From positions 119,353-183,352 of the forward strand of contig JALHNO010000012.1 in NCBI GenBank assembly GCA_022843465.1: a stretch of DNA of 64,000 nucleotides, in the 5' to 3' direction. A model generated the notes under the pieces. That model made no database searches and had not been told where the DNA came from. It saw nothing but the letters and a program-made list of their open reading frames with translations. The translations under genes and the position numbers were made by a program. Source of the stretch: Pseudomonadota bacterium (GTDB lineage Bacteria > Pseudomonadota > Gammaproteobacteria > Xanthomonadales > Ahniellaceae). Positions 38,312-47,862 of this stretch are shown one piece after another. Each line of letters begins with the position of its first letter. Position 1 is the stretch's first letter.

Positions 38312-41300
38312 GACAGCGGCTCCAGCGCGATGACGTTGCGCAGCAACTGCGCGGTATCACGCAGGCGCTGCAACGCCGCACTGCCTTCGGAAAAATCCAG
38401 ATCACGTCCGATCAGGGCAGCATAGCCGGGCGCCAGATCACGTTCGCCGGTCTGGAAGCTGGCGTCGTCACCCTGCCAGGCACGCGCGACGGCATCGGCA
38501 TCACCCTCCAGCGCCGCCCAGCTGGTCTGCGGAAAGTAGTGGAGGCCGAGTTCGGCGGCGTCTTCGGCGATCTGCAACAACGCACGCAGCCGCTGCTCCA
38601 GATCAAGCCGGATACTGGCCAGGGTGTCCTGATCGCGCTCCGCTCGCGCCTGCCGGATCGCTTCGTCCACGCCATTGAGTCGGCCCACCCAGTCGGCAAT
38701 CAGCGGCCGGCTGCGGGCACGCGCAGGCTCCGGTGCGCAGACCAGACAGAGCGTGATCGAGCCGTTTGACTCGAACCGATGCAACTGCAGCAAGGCCCAT
38801 TCGATGAACACCGGCACACGCTCGCGAAAACCCAGGGCATCGATGCGGCGCGCCGGAAACACATCCAGTACCAAATGCACATCATCGCTGGCATGCACGC
38901 GTGCGAGTCGGCCGTTCCAGCGGCGACCGCCGATTCCGATCTCGATCTGAAGTGCGCGCTGCGCCGGCAAACCCTCACTCAGACAGGGCAGTTGGCGTGC
39001 CGCCTGCAGCGCGGCTTCGGCAAGCTCGCGTTCGCGCGCATAGGCCAGCACCCCGAGTCGGCCCGCGGGCAGAATGCCGCCGAGGCGGAGCGCAGCACTC
39101 GGGGCTGGCGGAATCGGCTGAGCCGTGTGGAGCGCCTCCATGACCAGTTGCCGGGCGACGCGATCGATCGCCTCGGTGCGCGGTTCCAGTGCTTCCGTCG
39201 CCGACAGCCGCTCGGATTCCAGCGCGTCCAGCCGGATCTGCAAGACCTGGGTGGCGAGGCTGCGTGCCGGGTCCTTGTAGAACGCCTGCAGGCGCGCAAT
39301 CGAGACCGGCTCGGACCTGGCCAGCGCAACTTCAGCGGCTGTTGGCGCCCCAGGTGGCGGTGGCCTGGCAGCAGCGAGATCACCTGCTGCGGCGTGCAGC
39401 CACTCGCCGGCGAAGGAAAACAGGGCAGGATCAGCGCCGCTGAAGTTGCGCGGATCGAAAGCCTGCAAGGGATGCCGGACCAGCCACGGCCGCAGTTCGG
39501 CCTGCACCGCCTGCGGATCAAGTCCAGCGGCGAGATCGAGAAACTGCATCAACTCGGCGAGCGGCGCTGCCGGATTGCGCGGGCGGGCGTCGCGCGCGCC
39601 TTCGCCGACATAGCTCAGGTGCAGGGCATCGCGTGCCGACATCAGGGTTTCCAGAAACAGATAGCGATCATCGTCACGAACATCGCGATCGCCCAGCCGA
39701 GGCTGTACCTGCATCAGGTCGAGGCCATCACGCGCCGGTGCCCGCGGATAATCACCCTCGTTCAAGCCGAGCACGGCAATCACCCGGAACGGGATCGCCC
39801 GCTGCGGCACCATGCCGCAGAAGGTGATGCCGCCGAGCAGCAGGCGCTGGCGCGCGGAAACCGCACTCAGGCGTTTGCGCAGCAGGTCGCGCACCACATT
39901 GAATTCGAGTTCGGGATCGAGCCCGGCGACCGCCGTCTCGCTGGCCAGCTCCTGGACCAGACTGCGCAACTGCAGCATCGCCTCGCGCTCCTCATCGTCC
40001 GGATAACCGGCCGCAAACAAGCGATCCAGCAGCAACTGCAATCGCGCCGCCCACAGCGAAGCACGCCGTGGCATTTGCGCGGCCCGATCGAGCGCGGAGA
40101 TTTCAAGCAGCAGGCGATCGAGCGCGCCCAGTGCATCGGCATCCGCGGCACCGGCCAGCGGCCAGAGCCCGTCAAAGCCGTCGTCGCCGACCACCTCATC
40201 GGCACCCAGCACGTGTCCGGCCAGCATGCGGTCCAGTCCCCAGGCGAAGGTATGCGCGGCGATATCGGGCACATCGAAGCGACGGCGGTAGGCCGCATCC
40301 AGACCCCAGGCCACCCGGGCCTCGGTCAGTTGCAGGGCAAGCGCATCGACTGCATCGCGATCGATGCCCAGGCTGCGCGCGAGCAGGGGCAGGCGCAGCA
40401 GATCGATCAGCTCGGGTGCGCCGATCCGGGAACCCGGCAATGCCAGCAGGGCCAGAAAGGCGGCGAATACCGGATGCGCCTGCGCCACCGCGATATCGGC
40501 CAGATGATACGGCAGCAGGCTGCCAGCGCGTCCAGGTACACCGAATACTGCGGGAACCAGGGCCGCATAGGCCTGGATGTCGGGCGCCATCACCACGATG
40601 TCGGCGGGCTGCAGATCCGGTCGCTGCTTCAGCTCCATCAGCAGGGCATCACGCAGCACTTCCAGTTCGCGCAGGGGACTGGCGCAGACATGGATGCGCA
40701 GACTGCGGTCCGCGCGTGCGGCGGCGCTGCGCAGATGCTGCGGATCGATCAGGCCGGCATCGTGACGCAGACGACGCACACTCTCCTGGACGCTGCCAAG
40801 CAGCGAATGTGCAGCGCTGACCTCGAGCAGATCTTCCCAATGCCGGGTATCGACGCGGATGCTGTCGTCGCCTTCATTGAGCGCCAGCACGAAATGCTGA
40901 CCCATGCGCCCCCAGCTGGCGAGCAGCGGATGATCAATTTGCAGCAGTTCCTGCTGCAGTTCCTCAGCGACCGGCAGACTGGCCAGCGCGCGCAGACGTG
41001 ATCGCTCGCCACGCAGTCCGCCCCAGTATTCACGGCAGGGATCCGGCACATAGAGGATCACCGGCCGCTGTCGGGCCAGTGCCCGCAGGACATGCAATTC
41101 GGCGGGCGCGAGATGACTGTGCCCGAACAGGTGCACGGGTTCGCGGGCGCTGGACGGCTCCGCCTGGCGATGGATCTCTGCCACCAGTTCGTTGAGTCGC
41201 TCGCCACGATGCGGCAGGCCGATCTGGGCACGCAACTGCCGCCATAGCCTTGCCTGGAACCCGGCCGGTCCGGCACTGCGTCCGTGCTGCCAGGCGATCA

Positions 41301-41772
41301 GCCAGTCCGGGCGGTAGACCATGTACTGGGTGTAGAGCCCAGCCAGTCGGTCCGCCAGTTGCAGACGACGGCGCGCCGCATCGGTGCCCTGCAGATAGCG
41401 ATCCAGTTCCGGCGCATCGAGCTCTGGCAGCAGTTCGTGGATGCGCCAGCGCAGATGCTCGCGCCGGTACGGCTGCAGAGCGATGGCGCTGGCACCGAGC
41501 ATCGCCTGCGCCAACTCATCGAGCCAGCTACTCGCCAGCAACACCCGCAGATTGGCCACGATGCCGGCCGGTCGCCGCCGCGCCAATGCCCCGAACAACC
41601 AGTGGCGCATGCCGGGATGCGCGGCTATGAGGGTTTGTGGAGCGAGTACCGAAGGCGGTGGCAACGCACGCAGCAGATGCTCAAGGGGATCGAGCAAGGC
41701 CTCGAGCCGGCTGGCGCGATAGACCACGATGCCACTGGCCGGTTCATCCATGGTTGCGCTCTGTACTGTCAC
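38308..41772 (-). CDS. recC: Exodeoxyribonuclease V subunit RecC
   Basis: A 1154-residue RecC, the non-catalytic helicase-like subunit that splits DNA strands and reads Chi. Family patterns include YRASRLEALLDPL at the N terminus, HLFGHSHLAPAEL, HVCASPLRELEVLRDALL and VIAVLGLNEGDYPR. No intact Walker motifs, as expected. The start is uncertain: GTG 41772 or ATG 41751 (MDEPASGIVVYR), the latter closer to other RecC N termini. First gene of the recCBD operon. Confidence 0.95.
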   Translation of the reverse strand: MTVQSATMDEPASGIVVYRASRLEALLDPLEHLLRALPPPSVLAPQTLIAAHPGMRHWLFGALARRRPAGIVANLRVLLASSWLDELAQAMLGASAIALQPYRREHLRWRIHELLPELDAPELDRYLQGTDAARRRLQLADRLAGLYTQYMVYRPDWLIAWQHGRSAGPAGFQARLWRQLRAQIGLPHRGERLNELVAEIHRQAEPSSAREPVHLFGHSHLAPAELHVLRALARQRPVILYVPDPCREYWGGLRGERSRLRALASLPVAEELQQELLQIDHPLLASWGRMGQHFVLALNEGDDSIRVDTRHWEDLLEVSAAHSLLGSVQESVRRLRHDAGLIDPQHLRSAAARADRSLRIHVCASPLRELEVLRDALLMELKQRPDLQPADIVVMAPDIQAYAALVPAVFGVPGRAGSLLPYHLADIAVAQAHPVFAAFLALLALPGSRIGAPELIDLLRLPLLARSLGIDRDAVDALALQLTEARVAWGLDAAYRRRFDVPDIAAHTFAWGLDRMLAGHVLGADEVVGDDGFDGLWPLAGAADADALGALDRLLLEISALDRAAQMPRRASLWAARLQLLLDRLFAAGYPDDEEREAMLQLRSLVQELASETAVAGLDPELEFNVVRDLLRKRLSAVSARQRLLLGGITFCGMVPQRAIPFRVIAVLGLNEGDYPRAPARDGLDLMQVQPRLGDRDVRDDDRYLFLETLMSARDALHLSYVGEGARDARPRNPAAPLAELMQFLDLAAGLDPQAVQAELRPWLVRHPLQAFDPRNFSGADPALFSFAGEWLHAAAGDLAAARPPPPGAPTAAEVALARSEPVSIARLQAFYKDPARSLATQVLQIRLDALESERLSATEALEPRTEAIDRVARQLVMEALHTAQPIPPAPSAALRLGGILPAGRLGVLAYARERELAEAALQAARQLPCLSEGLPAQRALQIEIGIGGRRWNGRLARVHASDDVHLVLDVFPARRIDALGFRERVPVFIEWALLQLHRFESNGSITLCLVCAPEPARARSRPLIADWVGRLNGVDEAIRQARAERDQDTLASIRLDLEQRLRALLQIAEDAAELGLHYFPQTSWAALEGDADAVARAWQGDDASFQTGERDLAPGYAALIGRDLDFSEGSAALQRLRDTAQLLRNVIALEPLS

Positions 41773-41886
41773 TGGGTCTTCCGCTCAACGGGCGCGCTCG
41801 GCGGCACCAGCCGCCACCGCGCACATCATCGCATCTTGCGCAGGGCCGGTACCTGACCCGCCGCAAGGCACCGGCGCGGATCACGA

Positions 41887-43443
41887 TCAGATCGTGGTGA
41901 CGCTGCGAATCTGCTTGTGCGGCAGGGCAATGCTGGCGCTGCCACCACGCAGACGCACCTTCAGCGTCAGTGATTGATCGGCATTGCGTTCGATGGCACC
42001 GACATAGCTGCGCCCGCCACTGAGTTGGACCCGGACATAGCGGCCGATATGCTGGCCGAGGTCGCGCGTCGCCACTACGCTGCCGGCGGCCAGCTTGTCG
42101 CCAACCGGGTTGGCTGCCGTGCTGGAAGGGACAGCGGCCGCAGGAGTGGAGCCTGATGACGCAGCGCCAGCCGGTGCAGCCGGGATCAGCGTGCGTGTCG
42201 CAGCGGGCGGAACGGCGGGTGCCGTGTCGGCAAAGGCTGGTGCCTCCGCAGGGGCCGCAAGGGTCCCTTCGCGCAGCAGCAGCTGGTAGATCGAATCCAC
42301 CGAACCGTCTTCGGGCAGCGGCCTGACCGCGGTCACCTGCGGCTGATAGGCCAGCGGCGGCAGACCGGTCACGGACAGTTTCGCGCCGATTGCATTGAAC
42401 AGCGCGGCACCGCGCCTGTCATTGACGTCTTCCCAGGCCACGCCCTCACCGTAGTGGGTCTGCCAGGTGAGATCGGCGCCGACCTCGGCATAGCGGCGAT
42501 AGGCCGCCCAGATGCGCTCATCGAACAGCAGGCCCTTGGACTCCATGATGCGTGCGACTGCTGCCAGGTGGCGATCAATGAATTCCGCTTCGCTGATGCC
42601 AGCCTGCTTCGCGCAATAGGCATTGCGCGCCTTGTTGAAGCCATGGTCACGGAACGACCAGCGCACTTCCAGCGTACGCCAGTCTTCCGGGTCGGAATCG
42701 AGGAAATCATCCGCCTGCTCCAGTTCGAAGCGGCGTTCGATGATCACATGAGCGGATTCGGGCGCGCCAAATTCGATGCGCTGATTGAGGATCTGCTCGC
42801 CTTCGGTAGTGAGCAGCATGCGGATATCACCGGCCGGCTCGCTCAGGCGGAATTTCTCCGGAAACTCGCTGCGATGCCACCACCAGTCTTCCTGGCAGCC
42901 GGCGGCCTCGAACGCGGCCCCACTGTATGGCCCTACCCAGCTGACTTCGGGCAAGACCTGGTCCATCGGGATATTGCCCCAGTCGACGCGTTCAAACACC
43001 AGTTCCAGGCTGTCGGTGGGCGGGAACTGGTTGTCGCTGTCCTCCTTCAGTCGCGCCTTCTTGCTGAACATCGACCAGCTGAGTCCGAAGCTGGGTATCT
43101 GCTTGCGGATTATCCAGAACAAGCCCGGCGTCTCGACACGCACGCGCGGAATGCGGATCGCGTCGGAGATGCTGTCCTCGCTGGCGACGATCTCCAGATC
43201 GGTCGATTCGATGGTGCCGCCCAGGGAGTAGTCCGAGTTGCGGAACTGGACTTCGCCGAGCCAGTCGAAGCTCTCCAGGAACTCGTGCGTGTAGTCCTTG
43301 ATCTCGAGCTTGAAGCGCAGATGCATGACGATCACCAGGACCGTGATCAGGATCGGCGTCCAGTACCAGGGCAGGGTCCGCCCGAAAAATGGAATCTCCA
43401 GCAGGCTCAGGTCGAATTTGCGACGTGCGGATTTGTTGGCCAT
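41887..43443 (-). CDS. Hypothetical inner-membrane protein with LSm-like C terminus
   Basis: A 518-residue protein I cannot assign. A cytosolic basic N terminus (MANKSARRKFDLS) and one membrane segment near residues 29-43 are followed by a beta-rich periplasmic-looking region with acidic stretches, then an Ala/Pro linker at about 395-445. The last 65 residues (GRYVRVQLSGGRSYVGAIER) look like a small beta-barrel of the Sm/LSm type. It is monocistronic between recC and a divergent epimerase gene. It may be lineage specific. Confidence 0.75.
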   Translation of the reverse strand: MANKSARRKFDLSLLEIPFFGRTLPWYWTPILITVLVIVMHLRFKLEIKDYTHEFLESFDWLGEVQFRNSDYSLGGTIESTDLEIVASEDSISDAIRIPRVRVETPGLFWIIRKQIPSFGLSWSMFSKKARLKEDSDNQFPPTDSLELVFERVDWGNIPMDQVLPEVSWVGPYSGAAFEAAGCQEDWWWHRSEFPEKFRLSEPAGDIRMLLTTEGEQILNQRIEFGAPESAHVIIERRFELEQADDFLDSDPEDWRTLEVRWSFRDHGFNKARNAYCAKQAGISEAEFIDRHLAAVARIMESKGLLFDERIWAAYRRYAEVGADLTWQTHYGEGVAWEDVNDRRGAALFNAIGAKLSVTGLPPLAYQPQVTAVRPLPEDGSVDSIYQLLLREGTLAAPAEAPAFADTAPAVPPAATRTLIPAAPAGAASSGSTPAAAVPSSTAANPVGDKLAAGSVVATRDLGQHIGRYVRVQLSGGRSYVGAIERNADQSLTLKVRLRGGSASIALPHKQIRSVTTI

Positions 43444-43641
43444 CCCTTGCTCCCGGGTTCTATCCAGTCCGCGGCGCGTGCGCGATCTGGGCGTTCGTCA
43501 ACACAAGAGTCTAACAGCTGGGTTTCGGCAGTTCCCCATTGCAGTGAAATCCCGCAGGCGCGGTCACGACTGACTTTAGGCATGCGCCGAACGCCACGCC
43601 TTGCCCGACACTGATCACTCTCTCAGCGAGCGGAGCCGGCC

Positions 43642-44811
43642 ATGTCGAGCAGTCGTCGTGATGTACTCAAACTCGGCGCACTTGCCGCCGGTGCCAGCCT
43701 GGCTCTGGGCGGGCTGTCGGCATCGGCAGCCACTGAAGCTGCGCCCGCCGCATCGGCACCGAGTGTCGGCAAGGCCGGGAAACCGCTGCGCATCCTGATC
43801 CTGGGTGGCACCGGCTTCACCGGCCCGCACCAGGTGCGCTATGCGCTCGCTCGTGGTCACAGGATCACCCTGTTCAATCGCGGCAAGCGCGCCAAGCAGG
43901 ATTGGCCGGGCGAAGTCGAGGAACTGCTCGGCGATCGCAGCACTGGTGATCTCAAAGCTCTCGAAGGCCGCGAATGGGATGTCTGCATCGACAATCCGAC
44001 CTCGGTACCGTTCTGGGTGCGCGATGCCGGCAAGGTGCTCAAGGGCAAGGTCGGCCAGTATGTCTTCATCTCCACGATCTCGGTGTTCGCGCAGAACGCT
44101 ACGCCGAACGATGAGCAGGCCGCGACCGCGCAATACACCGGCAAGGACATCTATGCCGAGACCCGCGACACCCTGATGGCCGACATGAATCTGTACGGGC
44201 CGATGAAGGCTGCCTGCGAACGCGAAGCCGAGACCTGGTTTCCGGGCATCACCACGGTGATTCGCCCTGGCCTGATCGTCGGGCCCGGTGATGAGACCGA
44301 TCGCTTCAGCTACTGGCCGGTGCGCCTGTCCCGTGGCGGTGATGTGCTGGCGCCAAGCCTGGGCAACGACCCGGTGCAGCTCATCGATGCCCGCGACCTC
44401 GCCGAATGGACCATCCGCATGGTCGAGCAGCGCCAGTTCGGTACCTACAATGCCACCGGCCCCGACTACGAACTCTCGATCGCGGCGATGCTGCACGGGA
44501 TTCGCGCAGTCACCACCGCCGGTGCGCGCCTGCATTGGGTGCCAGCGGATTTTCTGGCAAAGCATCAGGTTTCGCCCTGGGGCGATATGCCGGTCTGGGT
44601 CCCCGACGATGCCGAGAATGCCGGCTTTGGCCGCACGATCGTCAACAAGGCGGTCGCTGCCGGACTGACGTTCAGACCACTCGCAACCACCGCCGCCGAT
44701 ACCCTTGCCTGGTACAACGCGCAGCCCACCGAGCGCCGCGAGAAATTGCGCGCCGGCATCAGCGCCGAGCGCGAACAGCAAGTACTCGCCGCCTGGAAGT
44801 CCAAAGCCTGA
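43642..44811 (+). CDS. Tat-exported NAD-dependent epimerase/dehydratase-like protein
   Basis: A 389-residue extended-SDR protein. The N terminus has a twin-arginine signal (SSRRDVLKLG, then a hydrophobic AAGASLALGG), so it should be exported folded with its cofactor. The Rossmann motif ILGGTGFTGPHQV follows at about residue 55. The C half carries family patterns (LIDARDLAEW, GTYNATGP). The typical YxxxK is altered (YGPMKAACE). A periplasmic NAD-binding protein is odd; substrate unknown. Followed by a repeat array. Confidence 0.87.
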   Translation: MSSSRRDVLKLGALAAGASLALGGLSASAATEAAPAASAPSVGKAGKPLRILILGGTGFTGPHQVRYALARGHRITLFNRGKRAKQDWPGEVEELLGDRSTGDLKALEGREWDVCIDNPTSVPFWVRDAGKVLKGKVGQYVFISTISVFAQNATPNDEQAATAQYTGKDIYAETRDTLMADMNLYGPMKAACEREAETWFPGITTVIRPGLIVGPGDETDRFSYWPVRLSRGGDVLAPSLGNDPVQLIDARDLAEWTIRMVEQRQFGTYNATGPDYELSIAAMLHGIRAVTTAGARLHWVPADFLAKHQVSPWGDMPVWVPDDAENAGFGRTIVNKAVAAGLTFRPLATTAADTLAWYNAQPTERREKLRAGISAEREQQVLAAWKSKA

Positions 44812-44850
44812 TGCCCACGCAACTCGGGTCCCGCGCAACCCGGGTCCCAA

Positions 44851-45151
44851 GTAGGTCGGGTCCCGCGCAGCGGTACCCGACAAGCACCACGTGATCGCCA
44901 ACGTAGGTCGGGTCCCGCGCAGCGGTACCCGACATCGGCGTCGCCACGACCCATGCAGTCCCACGTAGGTCGAGTCCCGCGCAGCGGTACCCGACATCGA
45001 CATCGCCACGACCCATGCAGTCCCACGTAGGTCGAGTCCCGCGCAGCGGTACCCGACATCGGCGTCGCCATGACCCATGCAGTCCCACGTAGGTCGGGTC
45101 CCGCGCAGCGGTACCCGACATCAGCATCGCCACGACCCATGCAGTTCAGCC
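44851..45151. repeat. Tandem array of a 62-bp REP-containing unit
   Basis: The core GTAGGTCGGGTCCCGCGCAG and its partner CGGTACCCGAC form an imperfect hairpin (GTCGGGT...ACCCGAC). Copies start at 44851, 44903, 44965, 45027 and 45089; the last four have an exact 62-bp period with spacer GACCCATGCAGTCCCAC. Degenerate pieces precede it at 44825-44848. It fills the region before phaE; the frames inside are not genes. Confidence 0.95.
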
Positions 45152-45237
45152 GACCTGCGCCCAACCCGGATCGCAGCTGTCATCACAGTTGCGTTAGCAT
45201 GTCCGCTGAACCGGGAAGAGCCGAGGGAGACACTACG

Positions 45238-46404
45238 ATGACTGCGAAGAGCAAGGGCGCCGACTCGATCCAGGACTGGCAGGCGCTGCATCAGCAATGG
45301 TGGTCATCGATGCTGGACTCGGCGCGCAAGCAGGTCGCCTCGGCAGGTTTCGATGCCTCGGGCTTCAAGCCCGGCGAGGCCCTCAAGGGTTTTGGTGATG
45401 TCTTCGGCAAGTCGCTGGGTAGCGAGAATGAAGCCACGGTCGAGCGCTTTCTCGCCGGCAGCAAACAGTTCCTGCAATGGGTCGAAGGCCTGTCCGCCCA
45501 GGTCGCTGCGCGCGGTGGCATTCCGGGAAAGATCGAAGACTGGACTGCGCTGTTCAAGCAATCGGCCGGACCGATGCTGGAATCCAGCAATCCGTTCCTG
45601 CATCTGTTCCAGGGTCTCTCAGGCGATGGCGCACGCGGACTGGAGCAGATGTTTGCCGGCCTGCCGAATGTCGCCGACGCCTTCAAGGGCGAGCTCAAGG
45701 GCGTCCTCAACACCCCAGCCTTCGGTTTCCTGCGCGAGCAGCAGGAGCGCGCCCAGCAGCTGATCGCGGCGCAACTCGACCAGCAGGAGGCGATGAATGC
45801 CTACAACGCGCAGATGCTGCGCGCGAGCAAGCTCAGTTTCGAGAAGCTCGAACTGAAGCTGGCCGAACGTGAGGAGCCCGGACGTCAGCTCGATTCCCTG
45901 CGCGCGGTCTACGATCTCTGGATCGATGCCGCCGAGGAAGCCTATGCCGAGGTCGCACTCAGCGATGAATTCCGCGCGGCCTATGGCGACCTGGTCAACA
46001 AGCAGATGCGCGTCCGCCAGATGTTCCAGGCCGAGGTCGAGCGCCAGACCGGCCAGGTCGGCATGCCGACCCGCAGCGAGCTGAATTCGGTGCACAAGCG
46101 CCTGCAGGAAATGCGCCGGCGCATCCGCGAACTGGAGGATCGTCTGGAGCCGTCGGCAGCGACGCCGCCAGCACCTGCGCAGCGGGCGGACGCCGCGACC
46201 AGTGCATCAGCGGCTGCGCGCAAGGCAAAACCCAAGGCTGCTGCACAAACAAAGCGCAGCGCGCACAAGGCCGTCAAGCCGGCGGCAACCACGCGCCCCG
46301 CCACTGCAGGCAAGAGCGCGAGCAAGCCGGCACGCGCGGCCAAGCGCAAGCCTGCAGCACGCAAGTCCGCGACTGCGCGTCGCAACCTCAACCGTCTCGC
46401 CTGA
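45238..46404 (+). CDS. phaE: Class III poly(hydroxyalkanoate) synthase subunit PhaE
   Basis: A 388-residue accessory subunit needed by class III PHA synthase. WQALHQQWWSSMLDS at the N terminus, and the helical middle with PAFGFLREQQER and QMRVRQMFQAEVERQTGQVG followed by MPTRSEL, are typical. The C terminus is an unusual Ala/Lys/Pro-rich tail of about 75 residues, histone H1-like, which could bind DNA or the granule surface (inference). GAGGGAG upstream supports ATG 45238; ATG 45199 is an in-frame alternative. phaC follows 11 bases later. Confidence 0.93.
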   Translation: MTAKSKGADSIQDWQALHQQWWSSMLDSARKQVASAGFDASGFKPGEALKGFGDVFGKSLGSENEATVERFLAGSKQFLQWVEGLSAQVAARGGIPGKIEDWTALFKQSAGPMLESSNPFLHLFQGLSGDGARGLEQMFAGLPNVADAFKGELKGVLNTPAFGFLREQQERAQQLIAAQLDQQEAMNAYNAQMLRASKLSFEKLELKLAEREEPGRQLDSLRAVYDLWIDAAEEAYAEVALSDEFRAAYGDLVNKQMRVRQMFQAEVERQTGQVGMPTRSELNSVHKRLQEMRRRIRELEDRLEPSAATPPAPAQRADAATSASAAARKAKPKAAAQTKRSAHKAVKPAATTRPATAGKSASKPARAAKRKPAARKSATARRNLNRLA

Positions 46405-46415
46405 GGAGATAGATC

Positions 46416-47483
46416 ATGATGGGACCGATCCGACTGCAGCCCGCCGCGGTGGCGCAGGAACTGGCGAAATTTGGCGAGAAGCTCGCGCGCGGCGCCGGCA
46501 GCCTGCGCGGCCTGCCCGAGGTGCACTATGGCGCCAGCGACAAGGAGGCGATCCACAGCGAAGACAAGATGGTGCTCTACCGCTTCGTCTCCGAGCACCG
46601 CGTCACCGAGAAAGTCCCGCTGCTGATCGTCTATGCCCTGGTCAATCGCCCCTATATGGTCGACCTGCAGAACGACCGCTCGATCGTCAAGAGTCTGCTT
46701 GAAGCCGGTCATGATGTGTACCTGATCGACTGGGGTTACCCGGATGCCAGCGACCGCTATCTCGGTCTCGACGACTACATCAATGGCTACATCCGTCGCT
46801 GCGTCAATGTGCTGCGCGCGCGTTGCGACGTGCCGGCGGTCAACCTGCTCGGCATCTGTCAGGGCGGCGCCTTCAGCATCTGCTATGCGAGCCTGTATCC
46901 GGATACCGTCAAGAACCTGATCACGATGGTGACCCCGGTCGATTTCCAGACGCCGGACAATATGCTCTCGCACTGGACCCAGGGCATGGACGTCGATGCC
47001 TTCGTCGATACGCTCGGCAATGTGCCGGCCGATCTGATGAACTGGTGCTACCTGACGCTCAAGCCGTTCCGCCTGTTGCAGCAGAAGTATGTCGGCCTCA
47101 CCGACATCCTCGACAGCCCGGCCGAACTGGAAAATTTCCTGCGCATGGAGAAGTGGATCTTCGATTCACCGGACCAGGCCGGCGAGGCCTTCCGCCAGTT
47201 CATCAAGGATTTCTACCAGGGCAACAAACTGCTGAATGGCGGCCTGGAAATTGGCGGCAAACCGGTCGATCCCAAACGCATCCGGATGCCGGTGCTCAAC
47301 ATCTATGCCGAGCAGGATCATCTGGTGCCGCCGGATGCCTCACGCGCCTTGAAGGGCATCATCGGCAGTCGCGACTACACCGAACTCAGCTTCAAGGGCG
47401 GCCATATCGGCATCTACGTCAGCGGCCGCGCGCAACGCGAAGTGCCGCCGGCGATCAGCGCGTGGATGAAGCAGCGACGCTGA
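46416..47483 (+). CDS. phaC: Class III poly(hydroxyalkanoate) synthase subunit PhaC
   Basis: A 355-residue alpha/beta-hydrolase-fold synthase that polymerises hydroxyacyl-CoA into storage polyester with PhaE. The catalytic Cys148 lies in GICQGG (lipase box with Cys), Asp301 in AEQDHLVPP and His330 in KGGHIGIY; length matches the class III type. GAGGAGAT lies just upstream; two ATG codons are adjacent, and I use 46416. It forms an operon with phaE. No phaA or phaB beside it. Confidence 0.96.
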   Translation: MMGPIRLQPAAVAQELAKFGEKLARGAGSLRGLPEVHYGASDKEAIHSEDKMVLYRFVSEHRVTEKVPLLIVYALVNRPYMVDLQNDRSIVKSLLEAGHDVYLIDWGYPDASDRYLGLDDYINGYIRRCVNVLRARCDVPAVNLLGICQGGAFSICYASLYPDTVKNLITMVTPVDFQTPDNMLSHWTQGMDVDAFVDTLGNVPADLMNWCYLTLKPFRLLQQKYVGLTDILDSPAELENFLRMEKWIFDSPDQAGEAFRQFIKDFYQGNKLLNGGLEIGGKPVDPKRIRMPVLNIYAEQDHLVPPDASRALKGIIGSRDYTELSFKGGHIGIYVSGRAQREVPPAISAWMKQRR

Positions 47484-47515
47484 TCCGCGCGCCGGCCTTC
47501 GATCCTGATCTTGTG

Positions 47516-47862
47516 TAACGGGGCTCGCCCCGCTGATCTTTATCGGTTTGAGACCTTTGCTCGGATCCAGAAACCAACACCAGAATAAAATCAAGCCCAG
47601 CGGGGCAAGCCCCGCTCTACAACATCAAGATCAAGGGCAGCGGGGCAAGCCACGATCTTGTACGCTGGCTCTTCTGTAGGGCATCTCTGCGAGATGCCGT
47701 CATGAAGGTGCCGCGGTGTTGAGATGGCATCTCACAGAGATGCCCTACAGGATCAGAGACGAGCAGCGGGGCAAGCCCCGCTCTACAACGGCAACGGCAA
47801 CGGCAACATCATCGGCGACGCCCTCCACCGTACGGCCACATGCTGCCTACCGGATACCGCGC
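47516..47862. repeat. Cluster of REP-like repeats of two families
   Basis: Family 1: AGCGGGGCAAGCCCCGCTCTAC at 47599-47620 and 47764-47785, with variants at 47518 and 47639. Family 2: a face-to-face pair of GGCATCTC palindromes with TGTAGG ends at 47674-47750. A short AACGGC microsatellite follows at 47787-47806. No gene is present between phaC and the response regulator. Confidence 0.9.

Noticed and set aside
34469..38425. Very long open frame (about 1318 codons) antisense to recB/recD
   Set aside because: It is the complement of well-supported RecB and RecD frames in GC-rich DNA and shows no family motif or ribosome site.
38779..41001. Long antisense frame inside recC
   Set aside because: Shadow of recC codon bias; no recognisable protein.
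44851..45151. Possible CRISPR array before phaE
   Set aside because: The segments between the conserved hairpins are themselves near-identical and only about 31 bp apart; this is a tandem REP array.
47683..47756. Terminator of phaC in the GGCATCTC palindrome pair
   Set aside because: The structure is over 190 bases after phaC, lacks a T run, and occurs elsewhere in the window away from gene ends; kept as a repeat only.
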